A DNA stretch of 64,000 bases from Staphylococcus gallinarum (GTDB lineage: Bacteria > Bacillota > Bacilli > Staphylococcales > Staphylococcaceae): assembly GCF_000875895.1 (NCBI RefSeq), contig NZ_JXCF01000010.1:114151-178150 (forward strand), in the 5' to 3' direction. The notes under the pieces are model-generated. The model was not told where the DNA came from and searched no databases. It saw nothing but the letters and a program-made list of their open reading frames with translations. The position numbers and the translations under genes are program-made. This document shows, piece by piece, positions 1 to 9,134 of this stretch; position 1 is the first letter of the stretch; each line of letters begins with the position of its first letter.

Positions 1-251
1 TAAAATAAACAGAATTATTAATGGTAAGTATTGTGATTTTGTAGAGGGTATTTGTCTAAAATATGTTTAATTTTAGGAAATGGAAAAGCAACTTAATTTA
101 ATAAGTTATGATTAATAGTAATGAAGTGATAGAACACGAGGAGTAGAGAAAGAACTATAATGAGATTTTAAATTCAAACTTATAAATGAATATGCATAAG
201 GGTTACAACTATAAGTTAGATTGTTGGTTATATTTTTAGAAACCTTCCGTA

Positions 252-272
252 TATAACTTAGACTAAGTTATA
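252..272. promoter_or_regulatory. Perfect 21-bp palindrome, possible operator
   Basis: TATAACTTAG, one central A, then CTAAGTTATA: both 10-bp arms match perfectly. The size and symmetry fit a site for a dimeric repressor (TetR or MarR type). It lies over 1 kb from the start of the nearest gene in the window, so its target may be a gene left of position 1. Function is inferred from symmetry only. Confidence 0.4.
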
Positions 273-364
273 AACTAGGGAAGCGTCTTGAGCTCGATAC
301 TTATTTACTTTATCTAATGATACGTAAACACTATTCGCACTTGAAATTTTACACATCAAAAAAC

Positions 365-418
365 AAGACACCCAGCTAATTTAATAAATACATTTAAACT
401 AAATTAACGAGGTGTCTT
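365..418. terminator. Hairpin of the AAGACAC/GTGTCTT type
   Basis: AAGACACC pairs with GGTGTCTT across an AT-rich, partly self-complementary loop. It sits about 70 bases beyond the stop of the leftward gene at 490 and could terminate it. It shares its outer stem and a right-arm TTAACGA with hairpins at 7713 and 38472. Confidence 0.55.
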
Positions 419-489
419 ATATATCAACTTGTGAATCTTTAATATATTTAAGGAATTTGCTTTAGTTAAAGCATATAATGAATCAATAA

Positions 490-1479
490 CTAAGCTTCAA
501 AATCAATAATGATACGTCCAGAATTTTTATGTTCTAGGACATTATTAATATGTGTTTCAATGTCATCAAACTTAATCGTTTGTTTAATATCATGTAATTG
601 AGCTGGCTTTAAGTCTCTAGCTAATCTTCTCCAAATATGTTTACGTACTTTCATTTCAGTATAAACAGAATCAATACCAATAATGTTTGCACCTCTTAAT
701 ATGAAAGGAAAGATAGAACTATCAAAGTGATTTCCACCAGTCATTCCAATCACAGCTACACTACCATCATAATCTAAGTGTTTGATAAGTTGTGATAGTG
801 TATCCCCACCGATTGGATCAATCACAGCTTGCCATTTACGGCTGCCAAGTGGTTTGTCATCAGTTTTTGTTATACGTGAGATAACTTCTCTTGCACCTAA
901 TGCTTTTAATTGTGCTTCTGCGTTGTCTTTTCCTGTACTTGCAATTACTTTATAACCAATCGCATTTAACATCATTACAGATAATGTACCTACACCGCCT
1001 GTAGCGCCACGTACCAATACTTCTTTATTTTCAACAGACAAGCCGTTATGCTCTAATTTTTCAATGGCAAGTCCTGCAGTATAGCCCGCAGTACCATAGA
1101 TCATTGATTCTTCTAAAGTTAAATCTTTAGGTAATTGAACGATTTGTTCTTCTTTCACACGAGCATATTCACTAAAGCCACCAAAACGACTTGTACCTAA
1201 ATCATAACCCGTTACGATAACTTCATCACCTGGGTTGAATGCAGGCGTGTCGGATTTTTCAACAACACCAGCTAAATCAATACCTGGAATCATAGGATAT
1301 GATTGTACAATTTTAGAATTAGCGACTGTAGCTAAAGCATCTTTATAATTGATACCTGAGTATTTAACTTTAATCAATACTTCTCCTTCAGGTAAATCAT
1401 CTATAGTTAAATTTTTAATTTGATTCGTTACTTTGCCGTCTTGTTCATCGACTACAAAGGCTTTAAATGTTTCAGTCAT
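490..1479 (-). CDS. Zinc-free MDR oxidoreductase, YhdH/YhfP (acrylyl-CoA reductase-like) family
   Basis: A 329-residue medium-chain dehydrogenase/reductase. The GroES-like N-terminal half carries the PGIDLAG segment at residues 65-71, and a Rossmann half carries GATGGVG at about 158-164 for NADPH. No structural zinc cysteine cluster is visible, as expected for the quinone reductase/AcuI branch. These enzymes reduce an activated C=C bond (quinones, acrylyl-CoA); the substrate here is unknown. The ATG at 1479 follows AAGGGAG with a rather long spacer. It is probably monocistronic, since the GNAT gene upstream is divergent. The family is clear but the exact reaction is not. Confidence 0.88.
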   Translation of the reverse strand: MTETFKAFVVDEQDGKVTNQIKNLTIDDLPEGEVLIKVKYSGINYKDALATVANSKIVQSYPMIPGIDLAGVVEKSDTPAFNPGDEVIVTGYDLGTSRFGGFSEYARVKEEQIVQLPKDLTLEESMIYGTAGYTAGLAIEKLEHNGLSVENKEVLVRGATGGVGTLSVMMLNAIGYKVIASTGKDNAEAQLKALGAREVISRITKTDDKPLGSRKWQAVIDPIGGDTLSQLIKHLDYDGSVAVIGMTGGNHFDSSIFPFILRGANIIGIDSVYTEMKVRKHIWRRLARDLKPAQLHDIKQTIKFDDIETHINNVLEHKNSGRIIIDFEA

Positions 1480-1761
1480 TGCCTTATGGCACTCCCTTTT
1501 ATATGTAATTTTTATATGAACAATTAAAAAACACTAACCACTTTATCATGTAATTGAATATTACACAATATGGCTAAATATCAATGTTTTTAGGTAAGCG
1601 CTTTTATTTTAAAATTAATTTCTAAACAATATTATTTCAAACTATAACAAATATTTTGTTCCATTAATAGTAAAATAACATGGAAATATTATGATATTTC
1701 TTTATTGAAATGTACATTTTGATTTAATATATATAAAGAAAATAAAAAAGGGGATAGCACA

Positions 1762-2280
1762 ATGGCATTTCAAATAGAAGCAGTTAAAGAATCAGAGTTA
1801 GATATATTAAGAGATATTAGTATCAAAACATTTAAAACAACGTTCGAGAATGGTGGATATTCTGAAGATGACTTTAATCAATATTTTGAGGAAGCATATA
1901 ATATTGAGACATTAACACAAGAATTGAAAAATGAACACTCCTATACTTATTTTTATAAGGAAGATGGGGAAGTTACAGGTTACTTTAAATTAAATATTCT
2001 TGAAGCACAAACTGAAGATATGGGTGAAGAATATCTAGAAATACAACGTATTTACTTTTTACCTCATGCTCAAGGTGGCGGAAGAGGTAAAGATATTATT
2101 GAATTTGCTGAAAATAAAGCAAAAGAATTAAATAAAACAAAAATTTGGTTAGGTGTGTGGGAATATAATGAACCTGCATTAAAATTTTATACAAAGCATG
2201 GTTTAAAAGTGGTTGGAAGACATGAGTTTCAAACAGGTAGTGTAGTTGATTCAGATTTGGTAATGGAGAAAAAGTTGTAA
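1762..2280 (+). CDS. GNAT N-acetyltransferase, PaiA-like (polyamine acetyltransferase)
   Basis: A 172-residue GNAT protein. The acetyl-CoA loop is QGGGRG at residues 104-109, followed by the conserved WLGVWEYNEPALKFYTKHG stretch at about 129-147. From memory this stretch and the preceding LEIQRIYFLP segment resemble Bacillus PaiA, which acetylates spermidine and spermine. Polyamine detoxification is therefore a reasonable guess, but substrates cannot be read from sequence. The ATG follows AAAAGGGGA with good spacing. It stands alone and is divergent from the MDR gene. Confidence 0.85.
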   Translation: MAFQIEAVKESELDILRDISIKTFKTTFENGGYSEDDFNQYFEEAYNIETLTQELKNEHSYTYFYKEDGEVTGYFKLNILEAQTEDMGEEYLEIQRIYFLPHAQGGGRGKDIIEFAENKAKELNKTKIWLGVWEYNEPALKFYTKHGLKVVGRHEFQTGSVVDSDLVMEKKL

Positions 2281-2551
2281 AGCGTTTTCAAAATATAGTA
2301 TAGTAAAAATACACTAATAATTTGATTTTACTAAGAACAATCTGGAAAGTTAATTTAATGTAATAGTTAGTTAAACTTTATTTAGTTTATATCATTTTTT
2401 TATAAAAATCGGAGAAATTTCCAATAAAAGCGTTTATTTATCTTTTTGTAAGTGAATAACGTTACTATACTCATCGAGATATGCATATTGAATGATGATT
2501 ATTTACATATCTAGTATGAGTATGAAAACTATTAGGAGGTTTTTCAAAAAA

Positions 2552-3010
2552 ATGAAGAAATTTTTAGCTGGTTTTCTTACTTTATCTTTAGCACTTGCAG
2601 CATGTTCAAATGGTAGTGACGAAGGTAGCAAAAAGGACGAAGGTTCTGAAAAGGCAAAAACTGAAGAGAAAGCAAAAGACAAAGCTAAAGACAAAACTGA
2701 AGAATCAAAAGATAGTTCAGATAGTAAATCAAGCGATGATAGTTCAAGTAGTTCAGATAGCTCGAATAGTAAATCAAGTGACAGTAGCTCAAGCAAATCG
2801 GATGATACATCAAGTAGCCAATCAAGTGATAGTGGTTCAAGCAATTCAAGTGATGATACTTCAAGTAGCCAATCAAATGACAGTGGTTCAAGTAATTCAA
2901 GTGATGGCTCATCAAGTAGTCAATCAAGTGACAACGGTTCAAGCAATTCAGGTGACAGTTCAACAAGTAGTCAATCAAGTGATAGTGGCTCAGGTGGTAC
3001 TGAATCATAA
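2552..3010 (+). CDS. Ser/Asp-rich lipoprotein with 17-residue repeats
   Basis: A 152-residue lipoprotein. I start it at ATG 2552, after TTAGGAGG, rather than at the in-frame ATGs further upstream. The signal peptide ends in a lipobox (LALAAC) with Cys18 as the lipidated residue. The mature part is a Lys/Glu-rich stretch and then a low-complexity Ser/Asp/Asn tail, so there is no folded domain. The tail contains near-identical 17-residue units. The first 25 residues are almost the same as those of the next gene, so the pair looks like a tandem duplication whose C-termini diverged. It is presumably membrane-anchored and spans the wall. Function is unknown. Confidence 0.85.
   Translation: MKKFLAGFLTLSLALAACSNGSDEGSKKDEGSEKAKTEEKAKDKAKDKTEESKDSSDSKSSDDSSSSSDSSNSKSSDSSSSKSDDTSSSQSSDSGSSNSSDDTSSSQSNDSGSSNSSDGSSSSQSSDNGSSNSGDSSTSSQSSDSGSGGTES
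2810..3007 (+). repeat. 51-bp tandem repeat, about 3.9 copies, in a lipoprotein gene
   Basis: In-frame units start at 2810, 2861, 2912 and 2963. The last is incomplete and runs to the stop. Each full unit encodes 17 residues of the type SSSQSSDSGSSNSSDDT. Units differ at a handful of bases. Copy number is likely to vary between strains. Confidence 0.85.
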
Positions 3011-3107
3011 TTATAGAATTGTTTAATGAAGTAGTTGGGGCTTATTGGCTCTAACTACTTTATCTTCATCAAAGTGTAAAACAATAAAGTAAAGGTGGTC
3101 TTCAATC

Positions 3108-3905
3108 ATGAAAAAACTATTAGCAGGTTTCTTAACTTTATCTCTAGCATTAGCTGCTTGTTCAAATGGCAGTGACGATGGCAGTAAAAAGGATGACAGC
3201 TCAAAGGATAAGCAATCAACAGACGATAAGTCAAAAGATTCTAAGAGTGATGACAAGAAGAGCAATGATAGCTCTGACAAAGACTCAAGTAAAGATTCTG
3301 ACAAAGATTCTAGTAAAGATGGAAATAGTGACAGTGACAAAAATGGAGGCGCTTCTGATTCAGATAGTGCAAGTAATGATTCTGATAGTCAATCAGGGGA
3401 CAATGCTTCAAACAATGATGATAATGCAAGTGAAAACAGCAATAGTAACAGTGCTGATACAAGTTCAAATGCGAATGGTGCTTCTTCAGCATCAACAGAT
3501 CAAAATGGTGCTTCTTCAAATGGAGCAGCAAATAGTAATGCAAATGATTCAGCTGCATCAACAGCTAATTCTAATAATAGTGGATCACAATCACAGTATG
3601 TGGCGCCATATCAAGGACAGAATGCAGTACCAGTATCACAAAATATTGCTTCTGGAAATGTAGATTCACAGACAGCTTTACAAAGTTTACCGAATTTCCA
3701 AAATTCATTAGAGCAAGCAACTGCTGAAATTAATGCACAAAATGGACAAAACAATCCGTACAACGATTATAGTATTGAGGGTAGCGATGGTAATTACAGC
3801 TATATCTTTAGTTTCCAAAACCAAGCACAACCGGGAACGTACTCAATTGTAACAGTTGATCAACAAGGTGTAGTGAGAATTGTGGATCCTGCATACCAAC
3901 AATAA
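3108..3905 (+). CDS. Lipoprotein with Ser/Asp-rich linker and conserved C-terminal domain
   Basis: A 265-residue lipoprotein starting at ATG 3108, after AAAGGTGG. The signal peptide ends in LALAAC with Cys18, nearly identical to the upstream paralogue. Residues of about 20-160 are a disordered Ser/Asp/Lys, then Ser/Asn/Ala-rich linker reminiscent of Sdr spacers. The last 100 or so residues are different: an ordered-looking segment rich in Gln, Asn and aromatic residues (YVAPYQGQN onward, ending at DPAYQQ) that could be a small beta domain. I do not recognise the domain. A surface-exposed domain held out by a flexible stalk is the natural reading. A bidirectional terminator follows. Confidence 0.88.
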   Translation: MKKLLAGFLTLSLALAACSNGSDDGSKKDDSSKDKQSTDDKSKDSKSDDKKSNDSSDKDSSKDSDKDSSKDGNSDSDKNGGASDSDSASNDSDSQSGDNASNNDDNASENSNSNSADTSSNANGASSASTDQNGASSNGAANSNANDSAASTANSNNSGSQSQYVAPYQGQNAVPVSQNIASGNVDSQTALQSLPNFQNSLEQATAEINAQNGQNNPYNDYSIEGSDGNYSYIFSFQNQAQPGTYSIVTVDQQGVVRIVDPAYQQ

Positions 3906-3947
3906 TTTGGAAGTAATAAAGTGTGAAACTTTATGTTCCCAATCATT

Positions 3948-3987
3948 AAAAAGATGGTTTCCTTTAATTAAAGGAAACCATCTTTTT
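3948..3987. terminator. Bidirectional rho-independent terminator
   Basis: AAAGATGGTTTCCTTT pairs perfectly with its complement across AATT, with an A-run on the left and a T-run on the right. It ends both the lipoprotein gene and the convergent TagF-like gene. Confidence 0.9.
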
Positions 3988-4005
3988 GTATGACATAATA
4001 TTTAA

Positions 4006-5694
4006 TTATGATTTTTTAATCGCTTTCTGAATCAGGTGTGATAATGTTTCGAAAGCATGATTATCTTTGTTTACAAAGGCATTATTATGAATTTCGGTCA
4101 TTTGATAACTAATTAAATCATTTAATAATGCCTTTGAATCGCTATAACGTACTGTTGCAAGTGAATGCATTACATCATCATACACACCACGTTCGTCAAC
4201 ATATTTTGCATGATTTGGCGTATATTGACAAACCACCTTATCAATTGTTAAAGCATCAAAGATGATGGATGAATAGTCCGTTAATACGATATCAGAAACA
4301 AGTAATAAATCCTGAATTTCAATATGACTAGGCGCTATGATTGCATTTTCTGGAACATAGTCAGATGTATCTTCAATATGTCCTTTGAAGACAACATTAT
4401 ATTTATTTAACAGACCATCACTAATCGGTAGTAAATCTGCATGATCTCCAATTGCTTTCCAAGTAGGAGCATAGAGTAACATAGGCTTTTCTGGATCTAA
4501 TTTTAATTCTTTCTTAATAAATGATAAGTAAGGTTGATCACTTTGTTTATCAAGTAAATAGCGAACACGAGGGTAACCGCAATTTAATAAATTTGTTTGT
4601 TGCTGTGGGAAAGCTGTTTTAAAGTAGTCGATAATTTCCTCGCAATCACATACAAAGTAATCTTGTTGCAACCATTTGTTGTATTTTCGCGCACGATAAT
4701 TATAAATATTTAAATTTTGATAGGGTTCTGGACTATCTAAAAATAACCTTTTGATTGGTGTACCGTGCCATAATTGTATGATTGTGCCGTTTGGTTTGAG
4801 GTCATCTGGAATATAACTCTCTAATATAACAACTTGGGCCGTTTCGATTAATGATTTTGTATTAGGATCATTTGGCTTAATAAAGTTAGGACCATTTACA
4901 TCTTCTGTTACAAAATAAATCGGTAATTTATTAAAGTGCTTTGCAAAATGATTAAATAGATAGCGCGAATTACCTCTAAAGCCATAGTCAAAACCTAAAA
5001 AGACGATGTGATTTTGTAACTTTGAACGATCTTTTGTATAGATATAACTTTGGGCATGGTGCTTATTAATGGAATGTTGCTGAATTGGATTGAATATCCA
5101 ATGTGGTAATTTAAAATTAAAAGAATTTAATAATTTATCGGTAAATCTCATATCCTCTGGTGCTAACGTAGCGTTCCCTTTGAAAGGTGCTTTATGCTCA
5201 TGCAGATATGCTAATTTATTTAAATTGAAAGCTGTGGTGTTTAATGGTTCAAAATGATGCACAATTTCCCACACAGAATCACTTGTCTTAAATCCTTTTT
5301 TAAAATCAAATACGACATGACTATCAGTAGCCACATCTTCTTGTAGCAATGATAATAAGGCCAAATCAAATATTTTGGTAATAGTATACTGCTGCAATAG
5401 TTTTAAGCTCGTTTCAATATGAAATATTACATTTGGATAATGATTAATATTTTCTATCCAATCATTAAAATTTATCATTGATTTACCAAAATAATGGCAG
5501 TCATTTATATATTGTTGATTCACTGTATAGTCAGCAACAATTGTACAAGGCTTGAGTTCAACAGCTTTAAACATATTCTTATATAATTTAATATTTTTGT
5601 TTACGACTACAAAATGAGTGTAGCCTTCTTGTAATGACTTATTTAATTGTTGTTCTGATAAGTCCCACGTTTCAAGTTCAAATTGTTTTATCAT
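4006..5694 (-). CDS. CDP-glycerol glycerophosphotransferase family protein (TagF/TarF-like)
   Basis: A 562-residue protein. Its C-terminal two thirds show the glycerophosphotransferase fold: an LWHGTPIKRL block around His310 and SDIVLTDYSSIIFDAL around residues 467-482, both characteristic of enzymes transferring polyol phosphate from CDP-glycerol (or CDP-ribitol). The first 200 residues are less conserved and could bind membrane or acceptor. Such enzymes build wall teichoic acid or related anionic polymers on the inner membrane face. It is not next to the main tar genes, so it may modify a different polymer. The GT4 gene on the other side of lctP is another possible envelope glycosyltransferase. 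Confidence 0.85.
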   Translation of the reverse strand: MIKQFELETWDLSEQQLNKSLQEGYTHFVVVNKNIKLYKNMFKAVELKPCTIVADYTVNQQYINDCHYFGKSMINFNDWIENINHYPNVIFHIETSLKLLQQYTITKIFDLALLSLLQEDVATDSHVVFDFKKGFKTSDSVWEIVHHFEPLNTTAFNLNKLAYLHEHKAPFKGNATLAPEDMRFTDKLLNSFNFKLPHWIFNPIQQHSINKHHAQSYIYTKDRSKLQNHIVFLGFDYGFRGNSRYLFNHFAKHFNKLPIYFVTEDVNGPNFIKPNDPNTKSLIETAQVVILESYIPDDLKPNGTIIQLWHGTPIKRLFLDSPEPYQNLNIYNYRARKYNKWLQQDYFVCDCEEIIDYFKTAFPQQQTNLLNCGYPRVRYLLDKQSDQPYLSFIKKELKLDPEKPMLLYAPTWKAIGDHADLLPISDGLLNKYNVVFKGHIEDTSDYVPENAIIAPSHIEIQDLLLVSDIVLTDYSSIIFDALTIDKVVCQYTPNHAKYVDERGVYDDVMHSLATVRYSDSKALLNDLISYQMTEIHNNAFVNKDNHAFETLSHLIQKAIKKS

Positions 5695-5888
5695 GTTAAA
5701 TCCCTCTGCATAAATGTTATTGAGCTTATTTTACCATGTAGCACAAATTAGATAAAATCATCCCCTTAAAAACAAGTAGAAAATAAGTGTTATGGAACAA
5801 AATATAAGATTATATGTTGATTTTTAAAGATGCTTTTGCATTGTCTAAAATAGTTGGTAAAAAACTATTTAAAAATTTAAAAAAACAG

Positions 5889-5916
5889 TTGTATTCATTG
5901 AAAGTCATGTTATAAT
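5889..5916 (+). promoter_or_regulatory. Sigma-A promoter of lctP
   Basis: TTGTAT at 5889-5894, a 16-bp spacer and TATAAT at 5911-5916. The predicted start site falls within the Rex operator immediately downstream. Confidence 0.7.
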
Positions 5917-5920
5917 AAAC

Positions 5921-5938
5921 TTGTGAAAAAAATCACAA
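5921..5938. promoter_or_regulatory. Rex operator upstream of lctP
   Basis: TTGTGA, six A/T bases, TCACAA: an 18-bp match to the Rex site of Gram-positive bacteria. It begins 4 bp after the -10 box, so bound Rex would block transcription. Rex is released by high NADH, and lactate permease is an established Rex target in S. aureus. Confidence 0.93.
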
Positions 5939-5999
5939 ACAAAACTAAAACAACTGCTAGCTAAGTTTTAAACTATAGAGAAAGAAGAAGTGAGTCAAA

Positions 6000-7601
6000 A
6001 TGTTTGTAGAAAGTTTTAACCCGTTTAATAACGTTATATTATCAAGTATTATAGCAGCAATTCCTATTGTCTTATTTTTATTATGTTTAACTGTTTTTAA
6101 AATGAAAGGTATTTACGCAGCGATTACTACAGTCATAGTGACATTAGTTATTGCAATTGGCTTATTTAAATTACCGATACCTATAGCATCAGGTGCAATG
6201 ATTGAAGGTGTTTATCAAGGTATTATTCCGATCGGTTATATTGTTATCATGGCAGTATTACTTTATAAAATCACAAATGAGAGTGGGCAATTTAAGACAA
6301 TTCAAGATAGTATTGCCAATATCTCTCAAGATCAACGTATACAAATCTTACTAATTGCCTTTGCATTTAATGGATTTTTAGAAGGCGCAGCTGGATTTGG
6401 TGTTCCAATTGCAATTTGTGCATTACTCTTAACACAACTCGGTTTCCAACCATTAAAAGCAGCAATGTTATGTTTAATTGCGAATGCTTCAGCAGGTGCA
6501 TTCGGTGCGATTGGTATACCAGTACAAATCATTGATACATTGAATTTATCTGGAAACGTAACAAGTATGCAAGTTTCACAGATTTCTGTATTAACATTGG
6601 CTATTGTAAATATGTTTATTCCATTTTTATTAATCTGGATAGTAGATGGTTTTAAAGGTGTCAAAGAAACGTTACCAGCAATTTTAGTTGTTGGCATTAG
6701 CTATACAATTACGCAAGCAGCAATTACTGTGTTTATTGGACCAGAATTAGCAGACATTATTCCACCATTAGTTGCGATGGTTTCATTAGCGCTATTTTCT
6801 AAAAAATTCCAACCTAAACACATCTTTAGAATTCAAAGTGATGTGGCACCAACTATGCCAACGAAACATAGTGTTAAAGCGATTGCTTATGCATGGAGTC
6901 CATTCTATATTTTAACAATTATCGTTATGATTTGGAGTTCACCGCAATTTAAAGCATTATTCCTTCCTGGAGGTGCATTATCTTCACTTGTTGCCAATAT
7001 TACAATTCCAGGCACATATAGTGATATAGCAAAGAAAAGTATTATTTTGCCATTTAACTTTATTGGCCAAACAGGTACTGCAATTTTACTAGTTATTATC
7101 ATTACGGTTTTAATGTCTAAAAACGTGCACTTCAAAGATGCAATTCGCCTATTTAAAGTAACATTTTTAGAGTTGTGGTTATCTATTCTTACAATTTGTT
7201 TTATTTTAATAATATCTAAATTAATGACATATGCTGGATTAAGTATGGCTTTAGGAGAAAGTATTGCGAAGACAGGTGCGATGTTCCCATTATTATCACC
7301 AATACTTGGCTGGTTAGGTGTATTTATGACTGGTTCAGTTGTTAACAACAACTCACTCTTTGCACCAATTCAAGCTTCAGTAGCACAGAATATAGGAACA
7401 AACGGTGCGTTGTTAGTATCTGCAAATACAGTTGGTGGTGTTGCAGCTAAATTAATTTCACCACAATCCATTGCAATTGCGACAGCTTCTGTTAAAGAGG
7501 TAGGTAAAGAATCAGAATTATTGAAAATGACATTGAAATACAGTGTTGCGATGTTAATCTTTATCTGCGTATGGACATATATATTAAATTTATTCTTATA
7601 A
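6000..7601 (+). CDS. lctP: L-lactate permease
   Basis: A 533-residue LctP/LldP-family permease with 12 or more hydrophobic segments. Family hallmarks are the GFLEGAAGFGVPIAI segment (about residues 124-138) and GVFMTGSVVNNNSLFAP near the C-terminus. It moves lactate with protons across the cytoplasmic membrane. A Rex operator in the promoter couples it to NADH/NAD+, as expected for lactate handling during fermentation or nitrosative stress. Staphylococci often carry a second lactate permease elsewhere, so this may be one of two. It is followed by a long hairpin at 7713. Confidence 0.93.
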   Translation: MFVESFNPFNNVILSSIIAAIPIVLFLLCLTVFKMKGIYAAITTVIVTLVIAIGLFKLPIPIASGAMIEGVYQGIIPIGYIVIMAVLLYKITNESGQFKTIQDSIANISQDQRIQILLIAFAFNGFLEGAAGFGVPIAICALLLTQLGFQPLKAAMLCLIANASAGAFGAIGIPVQIIDTLNLSGNVTSMQVSQISVLTLAIVNMFIPFLLIWIVDGFKGVKETLPAILVVGISYTITQAAITVFIGPELADIIPPLVAMVSLALFSKKFQPKHIFRIQSDVAPTMPTKHSVKAIAYAWSPFYILTIIVMIWSSPQFKALFLPGGALSSLVANITIPGTYSDIAKKSIILPFNFIGQTGTAILLVIIITVLMSKNVHFKDAIRLFKVTFLELWLSILTICFILIISKLMTYAGLSMALGESIAKTGAMFPLLSPILGWLGVFMTGSVVNNNSLFAPIQASVAQNIGTNGALLVSANTVGGVAAKLISPQSIAIATASVKEVGKESELLKMTLKYSVAMLIFICVWTYILNLFL

Positions 7602-7982
7602 TGAAATGTAATACCACAAGTGATTGCTAACGTTTAATAAAACAAAAGCATTTATAAATGCAGATTAAGAAAATAAAATAAGACCAACGGAATGTTGTAT
7701 TTTTGAAAATATACAAGACACTTCGCAAATTCAGTCGTATGGATGAGAATTTAACGAAGTGTCTTGTTTTGTTTTCAAGATTGAATTGATTGGATTAATG
7801 ATTATGTCTTAAGAGATAAAACCTCATTCACTATAACATTCAAGGTATTAGCATGCTGTTAAAATATAGCATTGGTCACATGACTTACATTAAAGAACAT
7901 AGTTGAATAAACGAATAGTGAAACAAGTATGATTCACTATTTTATTATAGTTTATAGCAAAAACGAACCTATGAAAATAACA
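7602..7982. other. Intergenic region between convergent lctP and GT4 genes
   Basis: It contains the hairpin at 7713-7767 and a second stem, AATAGTGAA/TTCACTATT (7914-7941), followed on the plus strand by a T-rich stretch. The 145 bases between them have no ORF. A small RNA ending at the second hairpin is possible, but I see no convincing promoter for it. Confidence 0.5.
7713..7767. terminator. Long hairpin terminator after lctP
   Basis: ACAAGACACTTCG pairs perfectly with CGAAGTGTCTTGT (13-bp stem), followed by a T-run on the plus strand. The loop includes further AAATTC/GAATTT pairing. It shares its outer stem and TTAACGA motif with the hairpins at 365 and 38472. Confidence 0.8.
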
Positions 7983-9134
7983 TTAATGGGAGTTGAGCAT
8001 TTTTAAGAAATCGTTGTAGATAGCTTGTGGTGTATATTGTTCAACTGTCTTATGAGCATTTTTTAAAATAACGTGCTCTTTAAACTCTTGATTAATTAAA
8101 CGACGTAATTTATTAGAAAGTGCTTCGATATTACCATGTTCGATTAAATAACCATTGATATTATTTTCAATAATTGAATCTGGACCAGTATTGCCATCAA
8201 AACTAACCACAATATTACTTTGATTCATTGCTTCTAAAATCACCATACCGAAACCTTCATTTCTAGAAGGGATAACAGTAATTTCACTCATAGCCAATTT
8301 ATTATTTAGTTCTTGTGTTGACCCTTGTAACTTAATAATATCAGTCATAGCATATGTGTTTATTTGTTTCTGTAAACTACTGCGTTCTTGACCTTCTCCA
8401 TATATAAAGACTTGATAGCCGAACTGTCGAATTGTATGTTGAATTGGATTGATACTATCGATAAGTAAATCAAATCCCTTTTCATATTCTAGACGACCTG
8501 CTGCAGTGATGATTTTTGATTTTGAAGTGTATAGCCTTGGTTCATCAATAATATTAGGAACAACGAATACTGGTGTTTGTAATCTTGATTGGTATTTTTC
8601 ACGATCAATGGTTGTCAAAGTCGTAACTTTATCTAGGTTTTTGTAAGCAGATATAATTTCAAGTTGATATGGCTCAGGATGAGCATCAAAATTCATGTGT
8701 TCCATACCAATAGTCTCTATGTGTGTAGGAACATGTTGGGCTATTAAGATATTAAAACTAGCACGTGTACCTATGATGACGTCTGTATCAACATGCTTTA
8801 ATGCGTGAATCATTTTTTTCTCAATATAATGTGAAAACTGATTTAGACCAGGTTCAAACTTTGATAATTCCTTCGGTTTAGTAAATGAGGTATATTTATT
8901 TATTCGATTGAAAATAATATCCCATAAATTTGATAGTCTAAGTTGATAATTAATTAAGGGTTTAATCTTAATCGACTCATGAAGTTGAAAATAAGGATAA
9001 TCGTTCGATTTAAATACAGAAATGATTGTCACTTGGTGTCCTTTTTCAGCTAAAGTATTGGCCAATTGTGAAATAGACTTTACTGTACCACCCATTGCAT
9101 AAACATTATGCATAAAAAAAGTGATTGATTTCAT
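7983..9134 (-). CDS. GT4-family glycosyltransferase
   Basis: A 383-residue GT-B glycosyltransferase of family 4. MHNVYAMGGTVKS near the N-terminus forms the first Rossmann loop, TAAGRLEYEKGFDLL at about 210-224 is the start of the nucleotide-sugar domain, and PSRNEGFGMVILEAM at about 289-303 is the E-x7-E type donor site. The start is ATG 9134 after GGGGG, not the upstream in-frame TTG. There is no membrane segment, so it is a cytosolic or peripheral enzyme. Relatives act on teichoic acid or glycolipid; the acceptor is unknown. It appears monocistronic. Confidence 0.85.
   Translation of the reverse strand: MKSITFFMHNVYAMGGTVKSISQLANTLAEKGHQVTIISVFKSNDYPYFQLHESIKIKPLINYQLRLSNLWDIIFNRINKYTSFTKPKELSKFEPGLNQFSHYIEKKMIHALKHVDTDVIIGTRASFNILIAQHVPTHIETIGMEHMNFDAHPEPYQLEIISAYKNLDKVTTLTTIDREKYQSRLQTPVFVVPNIIDEPRLYTSKSKIITAAGRLEYEKGFDLLIDSINPIQHTIRQFGYQVFIYGEGQERSSLQKQINTYAMTDIIKLQGSTQELNNKLAMSEITVIPSRNEGFGMVILEAMNQSNIVVSFDGNTGPDSIIENNINGYLIEHGNIEALSNKLRRLINQEFKEHVILKNAHKTVEQYTPQAIYNDFLKMLNSH

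Larger units (their letters stand above)
1..489. other. Intergenic region with a perfect dyad and a hairpin
   Basis: No convincing gene lies here. Two structures stand out. One is a perfect 10-bp inverted repeat with a 1-base centre (252-272), flanked by CTTCC and GGAAG. The other is a 54-nt hairpin (365-418) that probably terminates the leftward gene ending at 490. The rest is AT-rich with nothing I can assign. Confidence 0.6.

Noticed and set aside
186..239. 17-codon ORF beginning MNMHKG
   Set aside because: No ribosome site before the ATG and no context; length is within chance.
1595..1612. cre-like GGTAAGCGCTTTTAT between the MDR and GNAT genes
   Set aside because: The start of the motif does not match the consensus, and neither gene is an evident CcpA target.
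2810..3007. CRISPR-like array of 51-bp repeats
   Set aside because: Repeats are contiguous, in frame and lack spacers; they encode protein repeats.
2595..3026. Long ORFs in other frames across the lipoprotein genes on both strands
   Set aside because: They arise from the low-complexity Ser/Asp codons. The lipoprotein frames have signal peptides, lipoboxes and ribosome sites; the others have none.
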